DNA from: Calliopsis andreniformis
Lineage: Eukaryota > Arthropoda > Insecta > Hymenoptera > Andrenidae
Assembly (NCBI RefSeq): GCF_051401765.1
Contig: NW_027480480.1
Span: 744,001 to 808,000 of the forward strand
Length of the DNA: 64,000 nucleotides
Reading direction: 5' to 3'
Shown here: positions 35,450 through 49,887 of the stretch, piece by piece
Layout of the letters: every line of letters begins with the position of its first letter
How positions within the stretch are numbered: the first letter of the stretch is position 1
Notes under the pieces: generated by a model
What the model was told of the DNA's origin: nothing
What the model saw: the letters and a program-made list of their open reading frames with translations, nothing else
The model's database searches: none
Program-made: the position numbers and the translations under genes

Positions 35450-37853
35450 GGGGACTGAGTGTTGAATGTTGAGTGATGAGGATTGATGTTTGTGAATAAA
35501 GATTTGAAGATTGCAGATTGAGTACTTGGTATTGAAAACTGTGAACTGATGATATTCTATTAAGGATTCAGGATTGACATCTGATAGTTGATGTCTGAGG
35601 TCTGAAGATTCAGGATTCAGAATTGAGGTTTGAGGACTGAGGATTGAGTATTGAGGATTGAGGATTGAGGATTGAGGATTGAGGATTGAGGATTGAGGAC
35701 TGAAGATTGAATATAGATGATTGAAGATAAAGGATTGAGGATTGGTGGTTGTGGATTGAGGACGAGGACTGAGGGTTGAGTATTGATGTTTGAGCTCTGA
35801 GAACTGAGGAATGAGGATTGAGAATTGAGGATTGAGGATTGAGGATTGAGGATTGAGGATTGGGTATTGAGGGTTGAAGAATGAGGATTGAGGATGGAGG
35901 ATTGGGGACTGAGGATTGAAGACTGTGTATTGAGGGTTGAAGATTGGGGATTGAGGATTGAGGATTCGGGATTGAGGATTGAGGATTGAGGATTGAAGAT
36001 TGATTATTGAGGATTGAAGATTGAGGATTCAGGTTTGAGGATTGAGGATTGAGGATTGAAGATTGAGGATTGGGGATTGAGGATTGACGATTGAGGATAG
36101 AGAATTGAGGATTGATTATTGAAGATTGAGCATTGAGGATTGAGGATTGATGATTGAGGATTGAGGATTGAGGATTGAGGATTGAGGATTGAGGATGAGG
36201 GCTGAGGGTTGAGGGTTGAGGTTTGAGGACTGAGGACTGAGGACTGAGGATTGAGAATTGAGGATTGAGGATTGAGGATTGATGATTGAGGATTGGGTAT
36301 TGAGGATTGAAGAATGATGATTGAGGATTGAGGATTGATGATTGAGGATTGGAGACTGACGATTGAGGATTAAGGATTGAGGATTGAGGATTGAGGATTG
36401 AAGATTGAGTATTGAGGATTGAAAATTGAGGATTAAGTATTGAGGATTCAGGATTGAGGATTGAGGATTGAGGATTGAGTATTGAGGATTGAAGATTGAG
36501 TATTGAGAATTGAGGATTGAGGATTGAGGATTGAAGATTGAGGATTGGGGACTGAGTGTTGAGGGTTGAGTGATGAGAATTGATGTTTGTGGATAGAAAT
36601 TTGAAGATTGCAGATTGTGTATTGAGTATTGAAAACTGTGAATTGATGATATTCTATCGAGGATTGAGGATTGACATCTGATTGTTCTGGTCTGAGGTCT
36701 GAAGATTGAGGATTCAGGATTGAGGATTCAGGATTGAGCTTTGATGACTGAGGATTGAGGATTGAGCATTGAGGCATGAGGATTGAGGATTGATGATTGA
36801 AGATTGAGGATTGTGGATTGAGGATGAGGGCTGAGGGTTGAGGATTGAGGTTTGAGGTCTGAGGACTGAGGATTGAGGATTGAGAATTGTGGATTGAGGG
36901 TTGAAGGTTGAAGATTGAGGATTGTGTATTGAGGATTGAAGCCTGACGATTGAGGATTGAGGGGTGAGGATTGAGGATTGAGGATGGAGGATTGAAGATT
37001 GACTATTGAGGATTGAAGATTGAGGATTGAGGATTGAGGATTGAGGATTGAGGGTTGAGTGTTGATGTTTGTGTATTGAACCCTGAGAGTTCAGGATATT
37101 CTATGGAGTATTGAGAATTGAGGATTGATGGTTGAGCATTGAGGATTGAGGATTGAGGATTGAGGATTGAGTATTGAGGATTGAGGATTGAGGATTGAAG
37201 ACTGAATGTTGATGATTGAAGGTTGAGGATCGAGGATTGAGGGTTGTGGATTGAGGACGAGGACTGAGGGTTGAGTATTGATGTTTGAGGTCTGAGGATT
37301 GAAGATTGAAGGTTGAGAATTGAGGATTGAGGATTGACGATTGAAGATTGAGGATTGGGTGTTGAGGATTGAAGAATGAGGATTGAGGATTGAGGATTGA
37401 GGATTGAGGATTGAAGATTGAGTACGGCGGATTGAAGATTAAGGATTGAGGTCTGAGGATTGAGGATTGAGGATTCAAGATTCAGGATTGGGTGTTGAGG
37501 ATTGAAGAATGAGGATTGAGGATTGAGGATTGAGGATTGAGGATTGAAGATTGAGGATTGGGTATTGATGATTGAAGGATGAGGATTGCGGATTGAGTAT
37601 TGATGATTGAGGATTGCAGATTGAGTATTGAGGATTGAAGATTGTGGGTTGAGGATTGAGGATTGAGGATTGAGCACTGAGCATTGAGGATTGAGGATTG
37701 AGGATTGAAGATTGACTATTGAGGATTGAAGATTGAGGATTGAGGATTGAGTATTGAGTATTGAGGATTGAGGATTGAAGATTGAGTATTGAGTACTGAA
37801 GATTGAGGATTGAGGATTGAGTATTGGGGATTGAGGATTGAAGGTTGAGGATT
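35450..37853 (+). repeat. 2,404-bp A/B unit, second of a tandem pair
   Basis: Its left part shares the private variants of the preceding unit. From about 36,800 rightward it reverts to the common form: GGTCTGAGG at 37,453 and GCAGATT near 37,616. The switch limits the right end of the duplicated segment to between roughly 36,660 and 37,450. Confidence 0.85.
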
Positions 37854-40800
37854 GGGGACTGAGTGTTGAATGTTGAGTGATGAGGATTGATGTTTGTGAA
37901 TAAAGATTTGAAGATTGCAGATTGAGTACTTGGTATTGAAAACTGTGAATTGATGATATTCTATTAAGGATTCAGGATTGACATCTGATAGTTGATGTCT
38001 GAGGTCTGAAGATTCAGGATTCAGAATTGAGGTTTGAGGACTGAGGATTGAGTATTGAGGATTGAGGATTGAGGATTGAGGATTGAGGATTGAGGATTGA
38101 GGACTGAAGATTGAATATAGATGATTGAAGATAGAGGATTGAGGATTGATGGTTGTGGATTGAGGACGTGGACTGAGGGTTGAGTATTGATGTTTGAGCT
38201 CTGAGAACTGAGGAATGAGGATTGAGAATTGAGGATTGAGGATTGAGGATTGAAGACTGAATATTGATGATTGAAGTTTGAGGATCGAGGATTGAGGGTT
38301 GTGGATTGAGGACGAGGACTGAGGGTTGAGTATTGATGTTTGAGGTCTGAGGATTGAGGATTGAAGGTTGTGAATTGAGGATTGAGGATTGACGATTGAA
38401 GATTGAGGATTGAGGACTGAGGATTGAGGATTGAGGATGAGGGCTGAGGGTTGAGGATTGAGGGTTGAGGATTGAAGATTGAGTATTGAGGATTGAAGAT
38501 TGAGGATTGAGGATTGAGGATTGAGGATTGAGGATTGAGGATTGTAGGTTGAATATTGATGATTGAAGATTGAGGGTTGAGGATTGAGGTTTGTGGATTG
38601 AGGACGAGGACTGAGGGTTGAGTATTGAGGACTGAGTTCTGAGGATTGAGGATTGAGGATTGAAGATTGAGGATTGGATGTTAAGGATTGAAGATTGAGG
38701 GTTGAGGATTGAAGATTGAGTATTGAGGATTGAAGATTGAGGATTGAGGATTGAGGATTGAGGATTGAGGATTGAGGATTGAAGATTGAGTACTGCGGAT
38801 TGAAGATTAAGGATTGAGGTCTGAGGATTGAGGATTGAGGATTGAAGATTGAGGATTGGGTGTTGAGAATTGAAGAATGAGGATTGAGGATTGAGGATTG
38901 AGGATTGAGGATTGAAGATTGAGGATTGGGTATTGATGATTGAAGGATGAGGATTGCGGATTGAGTATTGATGATTGAGGATTGCAGATTGAGTATTGAG
39001 GATTGAAGATTGTGGGTTGAGGATTGAGGATTGAGGATTGAGCACTGAGGATTGAGGATTGAGGATTGAGGATTGAAGATTGACTATTGAGGATTGAAGA
39101 TTGAGGATTGAGGATTGAGTATTGAGGATTGAGGATTGAGGATTGAAGATTGAGTACTGAGTACTGAAGATTGAGGATTGAGGATTGAGTATTGGGGATT
39201 GAGGATTGAAGGTTGAGGATTGGGGACTGAGTGTTGAATGTTGAGTGATGAGGATTGATGTTTGTGAATAAAGATTTGAAGATTGCAGATTGAGTACTTG
39301 GTATTGAAAACTGTGAATTGATGATATTCTATTAAGGATTCAGGATTGACATCTGATAGTTGATGTCTGAGGTCTGAAGATTCAGGATTCAGAATTGAGG
39401 TTTGAGGACTGATGATTGAGTATTGAGGATTGAGGATTGAGGATTGAGGATTGAGGATTGAGGATTGAGGACTGAAGATTGAATATAGATGATTGAAGAT
39501 AGAGGATTGAGGATTGATGGTTGTGGATTGAGGACGAGGACTGAGGGTTGAGTATTGATGTTTGAGCTCTGAGAACTGAGGAATGAGGATTGAGAATTGA
39601 GGATTGAGGATTGAGGATTGAGGATTGAGGATTGGGTATTGAGGGTTGAAGAATGAGGATTGAGGTTGGAGGATTGGGGACTGAGGATTGAAGACTGTGT
39701 ATTGAGGGTTGAAGATTGGGGATTGAGGATTGAGGATTCGGGATTGAGGATTGAGGATTGAGGATTGAAGATTGATTATTGAGGATTGAAGATTGAGGAT
39801 TGAGGTTTGAGGATTGAGGATTGAGGATTGAAGATTGAGGATTGGGGATTGAGGATTGACGGTTGAGGATAGAGAATTGAGGATTGATTATTGAAGATTG
39901 AGCATTGGGGATTGAGGATTGATGATTGAGGATTGAGGATTGAGGATTGAGGATTGAGGATTGAGGATGAGGGCTGAGGGTTGAGGGTTGAGGTTTGAGG
40001 ACTGAGGACTGAGGACTGAGGATTGAGAATTGAGGATTGAGGATTGAGGATTGATGATTGAGGATTGGGTATTGAGGAGTGAAGAATGATGATTGAGGAT
40101 TGAGGATTGATGATTGAGGATTGGAGACTGACGATTGAGGATTGAGGATTGAGGATTGAGGATTGAGGATTGAAGATTGAGTATTGAGGATTGAAAATTG
40201 AGGATTAAGTATTGAGGATTCAGGATTGAGGATTGAGGATTGAGGATTGAGTATTGAGGATTGAAGATTGAGTATTGAGAATTGAGGATTGAGGATTGAG
40301 GATTGAAGATTGAGGATTGGGGACTGAGTGTTGAGGGTTGAGTGATGAGAATTGATGTTTGTGGATAGAAATTTGAAGATTGCAGATTGTGTATTGAGTA
40401 TTGAAAACTGTGAATTGATGATATTCTATTGAGGATTGAGGATTGACATCTGATTGTTCTGGTCTGAGGTCTGAAGATTGAGGATTCAGGATTGAGGATT
40501 CAGGATTGAGCTTTGATGACTGAGGATTGAGGATTGAGCATTGAAGCATGAGGATTGAGGATTGATGATTGAAGATTGAGGATTGTGGATTGAGGATGAG
40601 GGCTGAGGGTTGAGGATTGAGGTTTGAGGTCTGAGGACTGAGGATTGAGGATTGAGAATTGTGGATTGAGGGTTGAAGGTTGAAGATTGAGGATTGTGTA
40701 TTGAGGATTGAAGCCTGACGATTGAGGATTGAGGGGTGAGGATTGAGGATTGAGGATGGAGGATTGAAGATTGACTATTGAGGATTGAAGATTGAGGATT

Positions 40801-43080
40801 GAGGATTGAGGATTGAGGATTGAGGGTTGAGTGTTGAGGTTTGTGTATTGAACCCTGAGAGTTCAGGATATTCTATGGAGTATTGAGAATTGAGGATTGA
40901 TGGTTGAGCATTGAGGATTGAGGATTGAGGATTGAGGATTGAGTATTGAGGATTGAGGATTGAGGATTGAAGACTGAATATTGATGATTGAAGATTGAGG
41001 ATCGAGGATTGAGGGTTGTGGATTGAGGACGAGGACTGAGGGTTGAGTATTGATGTTTGAGGTCTGAGGATTGAAGATTGAAGGTTGAGAATTGAGGATT
41101 GAGGATTGACGATTGAAGATTGAGGATTGGGTGTTGAGGATTGAAGAATGAGGATTGAGGATTGAGGATTGAGGATTGAGGATTGAAGATTGAGTACTGC
41201 GGATTGAAGATTAAGGATTGAGGTCTGAGGATTGAGGATTGAGGATTGAAGATTGAGGATTGGGTGTTGAGGATTGAAGAATGAGGATTGAGGATTGAGG
41301 ATTGAGGATTGAGGATTGAAGATTGAGGATTGGGTATTGATGATTGAAGGATGAGGATTGCGGATTGAGTATTGATGATTGAGGATTGCAGATTGAGTAT
41401 TGAGGATTGAAGATTGTGGGTTGAGGATTGAGGATTGAGGATTGAGCACTGAGGATTGAGGATTGAGGATTGAGGATTGAAGATTGACTATTGAGGATTG
41501 AAGATTGAGGATTGAGGATTGAGTATTGAGGATTGAGGGTTGAGGATTGAAGATTGAGTATTGAGTACTGAAGATTGAGGATTGAGGATTGAGTATTGGG
41601 GATTGAGGATTGAAGGTTGAGGATTGGGGACTGAGTGTTGAATGTTGAGTGATGAGGATTGATGTTTGTGAATAAAGATTTGAAGATTGCAGATTGAGTA
41701 CTTGGTATTGAAAACTGTGAATTGATGATATTCTATTAAGGATTCAGGATTGACATCTGATAGTTGATGTCTGAGGTCTGAAGATTCAGGATTCAGAATT
41801 GAGGTTTGAGGACTGAGGATTGAGTATTGAGGATTGAGGATTGAGGATTGAGGATTCAGGACTGAAGATTGAATATAGATGATTGAAGATAGAGGATTGA
41901 GGATTGATGGTTGTGGAATGAGGACGAGGACTGAGGGTTGAGTATTGATGTTTGAGCTCTGAGAACTGAGGAATGAGGATTGAGAATTGAGGATTGAGGA
42001 TTGAGGATTGAGGACTGAAGATTGATTATTGAGGATTGAATATTGAGCATTGAGGATTGAGGATTGAGTATCGAGGATTGAAGATTGAGTATTGGGGGTT
42101 GAGGGTTGACGACTGAGGATTGAGTATTGAGGATTGAGAATTGAGGATTGATTATTGAAGATTGAGTATTGAGGATTGAATATTGAGGATGGAGGATTGA
42201 GGATTGAGGATTGAGGATGAGGGCTGAGGGTTGAGGCTTGAGGTTTGAGGACTGAGGACTGAGGACTGAGAATTGAGAATTCAGGATTGAGGATTGAGGA
42301 TTGAAGATTGAGGATTGGGTATTGATGATTGAAGAATGATGATTGAGGATTGAGTATTGAGGATTGAGGATTGAGGATTGAAGGTTGAGGATTGAGGACT
42401 GAGGATTGAGGATTGAAGATTGAGGATTGGGGATTGAGGATTGACGATTGAGGATTGAGTATTGAGGATTGAGAATTGAGGATTGATTATTGAAGATTGA
42501 TTATTGAGGATTGAAGATTGAGGATTGAGGATTGAGGATTGAGGATAGAGGATGAGGGCTGAGGGTTGAGGATTGAGGTTTGAGGACTGAGGACTGAGGA
42601 TTGAGGATTGAGAATTGAGGATTGAGGATTGCGGATTGAAGATTGAGGATTGGGTATTGAGGATTGAAGAATGAAGATTGAGGATTGAGGATTGAGTATT
42701 GAGGATTGAAGATTGATGATTGAGGATTGAGTATTGAGGATTGAGTGTTGAGTGTTGAGGTTTGAGTATTGAATCCTGAGAATTCAGGATACGCTATTGA
42801 GTATTGAGAATTGAGGATTGATGGCTGTGTATTGAGGATTGTGGATTGAGGATTGAGGATTGAGTATTGAGGATTGAGGATTGAGGATTGAAGATTGAAT
42901 TTTGATGATTGAAGGTTGATGATCGAGGATTGAGTGTTGTGGATTGAGGACGGGGACTGAGGGTTGAGTGTTGATGTTTGAGGTCTGAGAATTGATGATT
43001 GAGGATTGAGAATTGAGGATTGAGGATTGAGGATTGAAGATTGAGGATTGGGTGTTGAGGATTGAAGAATGAGGATTGAG
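37501..43080 (+). repeat. Third, partial copy of the left end (matches 1 to about 5,700)
   Basis: Anchors at 452, 1,820, 2,917 and 4,224 recur at 37,952, 39,320, 40,417 and 41,724, a constant offset of 37,500. After 4,300 this copy loses 14 bp (two heptamers near 41,850) and then 112 bp (16 heptamers near 42,690). This puts the C site at 42,775 where the left copy has 5,401. Around 43,010-43,080 it leaves the left-end sequence and continues as the type seen from about 30,190. The left boundary is not sharp, because adjoining A/B repeats are themselves similar. Confidence 0.85.
37854..41625 (+). repeat. 3,772-bp module (1,368-bp A-A module plus 2,404-bp unit), copy 2
   Basis: Anchors A 37,854-38,028, A 39,222-39,396 and B 40,319-40,493 are followed by the next A at 41,626. 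This repeats the order and spacing of 354-4,125. The whole module moves as a block, since it appears again at 45,941-49,712. Confidence 0.9.
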
Positions 43081-45940
43081 GAGTGAGGATTGAGGATTGA
43101 GGGTTGAGGATTGAGTATTGAGGATTGAAGATTGAGGATTGAGGTCTGAGGATTGAGGATTGAGGATTGAAGATTGAGGATTGAGGATTGAGGCATGAGG
43201 ATTGAGGATTGAGGATTGAAGATTGAGGATTGAGGATTGAGGATGAGGGCTGAGGGTTGAGTATTGAGGATTGAGTACTGAAGATTGAGTATTGAGGATT
43301 GAAGATTGTAGGTTGAATATTGATGATTGAAGATTGAGGATTGAGGATTGAGGTTTGTGGATTGAGGACGAGGACTGAGGGTTGAATATTGATGTTTGCG
43401 GTCTGAGGATTGAGGATTGAGGATTCAGGATTGAGAATTGAGGATTGAGGATTGAGGATTGAGGTTTGAGGTTTGAAGATTGAGGATTGAGGATTGAGGA
43501 TGAGGGCTGAGGGTTGAGGGTTGAGGTTAGAGGACTGAGGACTGAGTATTGACGATTGAGAATTGAGGATTGAGGATAGAGGATTGAAGATTGAGGATCA
43601 GGTATTGAGGATTGAAGAATGAGGATTGAGGAATGAGGATTGAGGATCGAGGATTGAGGTTTGAGTATTGAGGATCGAGGACTGAAGATTGAGGATTGGG
43701 TATTGCGGATTGAACATTGAGGATTGAGGATTGAGGATTGAGGATTGAGGATTGAGGATTGAGGATTGAGGATTGAGGACTGAAGATTGAATATTGATGA
43801 TTGAAGATTGAGGATTGAGGATTTATGGTTGTGGATTGAGGACGAGGACTGAGGGTTGAGTATTGATGTTCGAATACTGAGAACTGAGGATTGAGGATTG
43901 AGAATTGAGGACTGAGGATTGAGGATTAATGATTGAGGATTGGGTATTGAGGGTTGAAGAATGAGGATTGAGGATGGAGGATTGGGGACTGAGCATTGAA
44001 GACTGTGTATTGAGGGTTGAAGATTGGGGATTGAGGATTGAGGATTCGGGATTGAGGATTGAGGATTGAGGATTGAAGATTGATTATTGAGGATTGAAGA
44101 TTGAGGATTGAGGTTTGAGGATTGAGGATTGAGGATTGAAGATTGAGGATTGGGGATTGAGGATTGACGATTGAGGATAGAGAATTGAGGATTGATTATT
44201 GAAGATTGAGCATTGAGGATTGAGGATTGATGATTGAGGATTGAGGATTGAGGATTGAGGATTGAGGATTGAGGATGAGGGCTGAGGGTTGAGGGTTGAG
44301 GTTTGAGGACTGAGGACTGAGGACTGAGGATTGAGAATTGAGGATTGAGGATTGAGGATTGATGATTGAGGATTGGGTATTGAGGATTGAAGAATGATGA
44401 TTGAGGATTGAGGATTGATGATTGAGGATTGGAGACTGACGATTGAGGATTGAGGATTGAGGACTGAGGATTGAGGATTGAAGATTGAGTATTGAGGATT
44501 GAAAATTGAGGATTAAGTATTGAGGATTCAGGATTGAGGATTGAGGATTGAGGATTGAGTATTGAGGATTGAAGATTGAGTATTGAGGATTGAGGATTGA
44601 GGGTTGAGTGTTGAAGATTGAGGATTGGGGACTGAGTGTTGAGGGTTGAGTGATGAGAATTGATGTTTGTGGATAGAAATTTGAAGATTGCAGATTGTGT
44701 ATTGAGTATTGAAAACTGTGAATTGATGATATTCTATTGAGGATCGAGGATTGACATCTGATTGTTCTGGTCTGAGGTCTGAAGATTGAGGATTCAGGAT
44801 TGGGGATTCAGGATTGAGCTTTGATGACTGAGGATTGAGGATTGAGCATTGAGGCATGAGGATTGAGGATTGATGATTGAAGATTGAGGATTGTGGATTG
44901 AGGATGAGGGCTGAGGGTTGAGGATTGAGGTTTGAGGTCTGAGGACTGAGGATTGAGGATTGAGTATTGTGGATTGAGGGTTGAAGGTTGAAGATTGAGG
45001 ATTGTGTATTGAGGATTGAAGCCTGACAATTGAGGATTGAGGGGTGAGGATTGAGGATTGAGGATGGAGGATTGAAGATTGACTATTGAGGATTGAAGAT
45101 TGAAGATTGAGGATTGAGGATTGAGGATTGAGGGTTGAGTGTTGAGGTTTGTGTATTGAACCCTGAGAGTTCAGGATATTCTATGGAGTATTGAGAATTG
45201 AGGATTGATGGTTGAGCATTGAGGATTGAGGATTGAGGATTGAGGATTGAGTATTGAGGATTGAGGATTGAGGATTGAAGACTGAATATTGATGATTGAA
45301 GATTGAGGATCGAGGATTGAGGGTTGTGGATTGAGGACGAGGACTGAGGGTTGAGTATTGATGTTTGAGGTCTGAGGATTGAAGATTGAAGGTTGAGAAT
45401 TGAGGATTGAGGATTGACGATTAAAGATTGAGGATTGGGTGTTGAGGATTGAAGAATGAGGATTGAGGATTGAGGATTGAGGATTGAGGATTGAAGATTG
45501 AGTACTGCGGATTGAAGATTAAGGATTGAGGTCTGAGGATTGAGGATTGAGGATTGAAGATTGAGGATTGGGTGTTGAGGATTGAAGAATGAGGATTGAG
45601 GATTGAGGATTGAGGATTGAGGATTGAGGATTGAAGATTGAGGATTGGGTATTGATGATTGAAGGATGAGGATTGCGGTTTGAGTATTGATGATTGAGGA
45701 TTGCAGATTGAGTATTGAGGATTGAAGATTGTGGGTTGAGGATTGAGGATTGAGGATTGAGCACTGAGGATTGAGGATTGAGGATTGAGGATTGAAGATT
45801 GACTATTGAGGATTGAAGATTGAGGATTGAGGATTGAGTACTGAGGATTGAGGATTGAGGATTGAAGATTGAGTATTGAGTACTGAAGATTGAGGATTGA
45901 GGATTGAGTATTGGGGATTGAGGATTGAAGGTTGAGGATT
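43081..45940 (+). repeat. Array segment matching about 30,191-33,045
   Basis: This segment continues directly from the truncated third copy of the left end and holds B anchor 44,627-44,801 and C site 45,162. It differs from its partner in small ways. The partner has TGTGTGTTG near 31,125 where this copy has TGTGTATTG, and heptamer counts differ by one at two places. Confidence 0.82.
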
Positions 45941-48900
45941 AGGGACTGAGTGTTGAATGTTGAGTGATGAGGATTGATGTTTGTGAATAAAGATTTGAAG
46001 ATTGCAGATTGAGTACTTGGTATTGAAAACTGTGAATTGATGATATTCTATTAAGGATTCAGGATTGACATCTGATAGTTGATGTCTGAGGTCTGAAGAT
46101 TCAGGATTCAGAATTGAGGTTTGAAGACTGAGGATTGAGTATTGAGGATTGAGGATTGAGGATTGAGGATTGAGGATTGAGGATTGAGGACTGAAGATTG
46201 AATATAGATGATTGAAGATAGAGGATTGAGGATTGATGGTTGTGGATTGAGGACGTGGACTGAGGGTTGAGTATTGATGTTTGAGCTCTGAGAACTGAGG
46301 AATGAGGATTGAGAATTGAGGATTGAGGATTGAGGATTGAAGACTGAATATTGATGATTGAAGTTTCAGGATCGAGGATTGAGGGTTGTGGATTGAGGAC
46401 GAGGACTGAGGGTTGAGTATTGATGTTTGAGGTCTGAGGATTGAGGATTGAAGGTTGTGAATTGAGGATTGAGGATTGACGATTGAAGATTGAGGATTGA
46501 GGACTGAGGATTGAGGATTGAGGATGAGGGCTGAGGGTTGAGGATTGAGGGTTGAGGATTGAAGATTGAGTATTGAGGATTGAAGATTGAGGATTGAGGA
46601 TTGAGGATTGAGGATTGAGGATTGAGGATTGTAGGTTGAATATTGATGATTGAAGATTGAGGGTTGAGGATTGAGGTTTGTGGATTGAGGACGAGGACTG
46701 AGGGTTGAGTATTGAGGATTGAGTTCTGAGGATTGAGGATTGAGGATTGAAGATTGAGGATTGGATGTTGAGGATTGAAGATTGAGGGTTGAGGATTGAA
46801 GATTGAGTATTGAGGATTGAAGATTGAGGATTGAGGATTGAGGATTGAGGATTGAGGATTGAGGATTGAAGATTGAGTACTGCGGATTGAAGATTAAGGA
46901 TTGAGGTCTGAGGATTGAGGATTGAGGATTGAAGATTGAGGATTGGGTGTTGAGGATTGAAGAATGAGGATTGAGGATTGAGGATTGAGGATTGAGGATT
47001 GAAGATTGAGGATTGGGTATTGATGATTGAAGGATGAGGATTGCGGATTGAGTATTGATGATTGAGGATTGCAGATTGAGTATTGAGGATTGAAGATTGT
47101 GGGTTGAGGATTGAGGATTGAGGATTGAGCACTGAGGATTGAGGATTGAGGATTGAGGATTGAAGATTGACTATTGAGGATTGAAGATTGAGGATTGAGG
47201 ATTGAGTATTGAGGATTGAGGATTGAGGATTGAAGATTGAGTACTGAGTACTGAAGATTGAGGATTGAGGATTGAGTATTGGGGATTGAGGATTGAAGGT
47301 TGAGGATTGGGGACTGAGTGTTGAATGTTGAGTGATGAGGATTGATGTTTGTGAATAAAGATTTGAAGATTGCAGATTGAGTACTTGGTATTGAAAACTG
47401 TGAATTGATGATATTCTATTAAGGATTCAGGATTGACATCTGATAGTTGATGTCTGAGGTCTGAAGATTCAGGATTCAGAATTGAGGTTTGAGGACTGAT
47501 GATTGAGTATTGAGGATTGAGGATTGAGGATTGAGGATTGAGGATTGAGGATTGAGGACTGAAGATTGAGTATAGATGATTGAAGATAGAGGATTGAGGA
47601 TTGATGGTTGTGGATTGAGGACGAGGACTGAGGGTTGAGTATTGATGTTTGAGCTCTGAGAACTGAGGAATGAGGATTGAGAATTGAGGACTGAGGATTG
47701 AGGATTGAGGATTGAGGATTGGGTATTGAGGGTTGAAGAATGAGGATTGAGGTTGGAGGATTGGGGACTGAGGATTGAAGACTGTGTATTGAGGGTTGAA
47801 GATTGGGGATTGAGGATTGAGGATTCGGGATTGAGGATTGAGGATTGAGGATTGAAGATTGATTATTGAGGATTGAAGATTGAGGATTGAGGTTTGAGGA
47901 TTGAGGATTGAGGATTGAAGATTGAGGATTGGGGATTGAGGATTGACGATTGAGGATAGAGAATTGAGGATTGATTATTGAAGATTGAGCATTGAGGATT
48001 GAGGATTGATGATTGAGGATTGAGGATTGAGGATTGAGGATTGAGGATTGAGGATGAGGGCTGAGGGTTGAGGGTTGAGGTTTGAGGACTGAGGACTGAG
48101 GACTGAGGATTGAGAATTGAGGATTGAGGATTGAGGATTGATGATTGAGGATTGGGTATTGAGGATTGAAGAATGATGATTGAGGATTGAGGATTGATGA
48201 TTGAGGATTGGAGACTGACGATTGAGGATTGAGGATTGAGGACTGAGGATTGAGGATTGAAGATTGAGTATTGAGGATTGAAAATTGAGGATTAAGTATT
48301 GAGGATTCAGGATTGAGGATTGAGGATTGAGGATTGAGTATTGAGGATTGAAGATTGAGTATTGAGGATTGAGGATTGAGGGTTGAGTGTTGAAGATTGA
48401 GGATTGGGGACTGAGTGTTGAGGGTTGAGTGATGAGAATTGATGTTTGTGGATAGAAATTTGAAGATTGCAGATTGTGTATTGAGTATTGAAAACTGTGA
48501 ATTGATGATATTCTATTGAGGATCGAGGATTGACATCTGATTGTTCTGGTCTGAGGTCTGAAGATTGAGGATTCAGGATTGGGGATTCAGGATTGAGCTT
48601 TGATGACTGAGGATTGAGGATTGAGCATTGAGGCATGAGGATTGAGGATTGATGATTGAAGATTGAGGATTGTGGATTGAGGATGAGGGCTGAGGGTTGA
48701 GGATTGAGGTTTGAGGTCTGAGGACTGAGGATTGAGGATTGAGTATTGTGGATTGAGGGTTGAAGGTTGAAGATTGAGGATTGTGTATTGAGGATTGAAG
48801 CCTGACAATTGAGGATTGAGGGGTGAGGATTGAGGATTGAGGATGGAGGATTGAAGATTGACTATTGAGGATTGAAGATTGAAGATTGAGGATTGAGGAT

Positions 48901-49712
48901 TGAGGATTGAGGGTTGAGTGTTGAGGTTTGTGTATTGAACCCTGAGAGTTCAGGATATTCTATGGAGTATTGAGAATTGAGGATTGATGGTTGAGCATTG
49001 AGGATTGAGGATTGAGGATTGAGGATTGAGTATTGAGGATTGAGGATTGAGGATTGAAGACTGAATATTGATGATTGAAGATTGAGGATCGAGGATTGAG
49101 GGTTGTGGATTGAGGACGAGGACTGAGGGTTGAGTATTGATGTTTGAGGTCTGAGGATTGAAGATTGAAGGTTGAGAATTGAGGATTGAGGATTGACGAT
49201 TAAAGATTGAGGATTGGGTGTTGAGGATTGAAGAATGAGGATTGAGGATTGAGGATTGAGGATTGAGGATTGAAGATTGAGTACTGCGGATTGAAGATTA
49301 AGGATTGAGGTCTGAGGATTGAGGATTGAGGATTGAAGATTGAGGATTGGGTGTTGAGGATTGAAGAATGAGGATTGAGGATTGAGGATTGAGGATTGAG
49401 GATTGAAGATTGAGGATTGGGTATTGATGATTGAAGGATGAGGATTGCGGTTTGAGTATTGATGATTGAGGATTGCAGATTGAGTATTGAGGATTGAAGA
49501 TTGTGGGTTGAGGATTGAGGATTGAGGATTGAGCACTGAGGATTGAGGATTGAGGATTGAGGATTGAAGATTGACTATTGAGGATTGAAGATTGAGGATT
49601 GAGGATTGAGTACTGAGGATTGAGGATTGAGGATTGAAGATTGAGTATTGAGTACTGAAGATTGAGGATTGAGGATTGAGTATTGGGGATTGAGGATTGA
49701 AGGTTGAGGATT
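45941..49712 (+). repeat. 3,772-bp module (1,368-bp A-A module plus 2,404-bp unit), copy 3
   Basis: Anchors A 45,941-46,115, A 47,309-47,483 and B 48,406-48,580 are followed by the next A at 49,713. Spacing is identical to the copies at 354 and 37,854. The segment 44,528-45,029 just left of it is also repeated inside it at 48,307-48,808, an offset of 3,779. Confidence 0.9.
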
Positions 49713-49887
49713 AGGGACTGAGTGTTGAATGTTGAGTGATGAGGATTGATGTTTGTGAATAAAGATTTGAAGATTGCAGATTGAGTACTTGGTATTGAAA
49801 ACTGTGAATTGATGATATTCTATTAAGGATTCAGGATTGACATCTGATACTTGATGTCTGAGGTCTGAAGATTCAGGATTCAGAATT

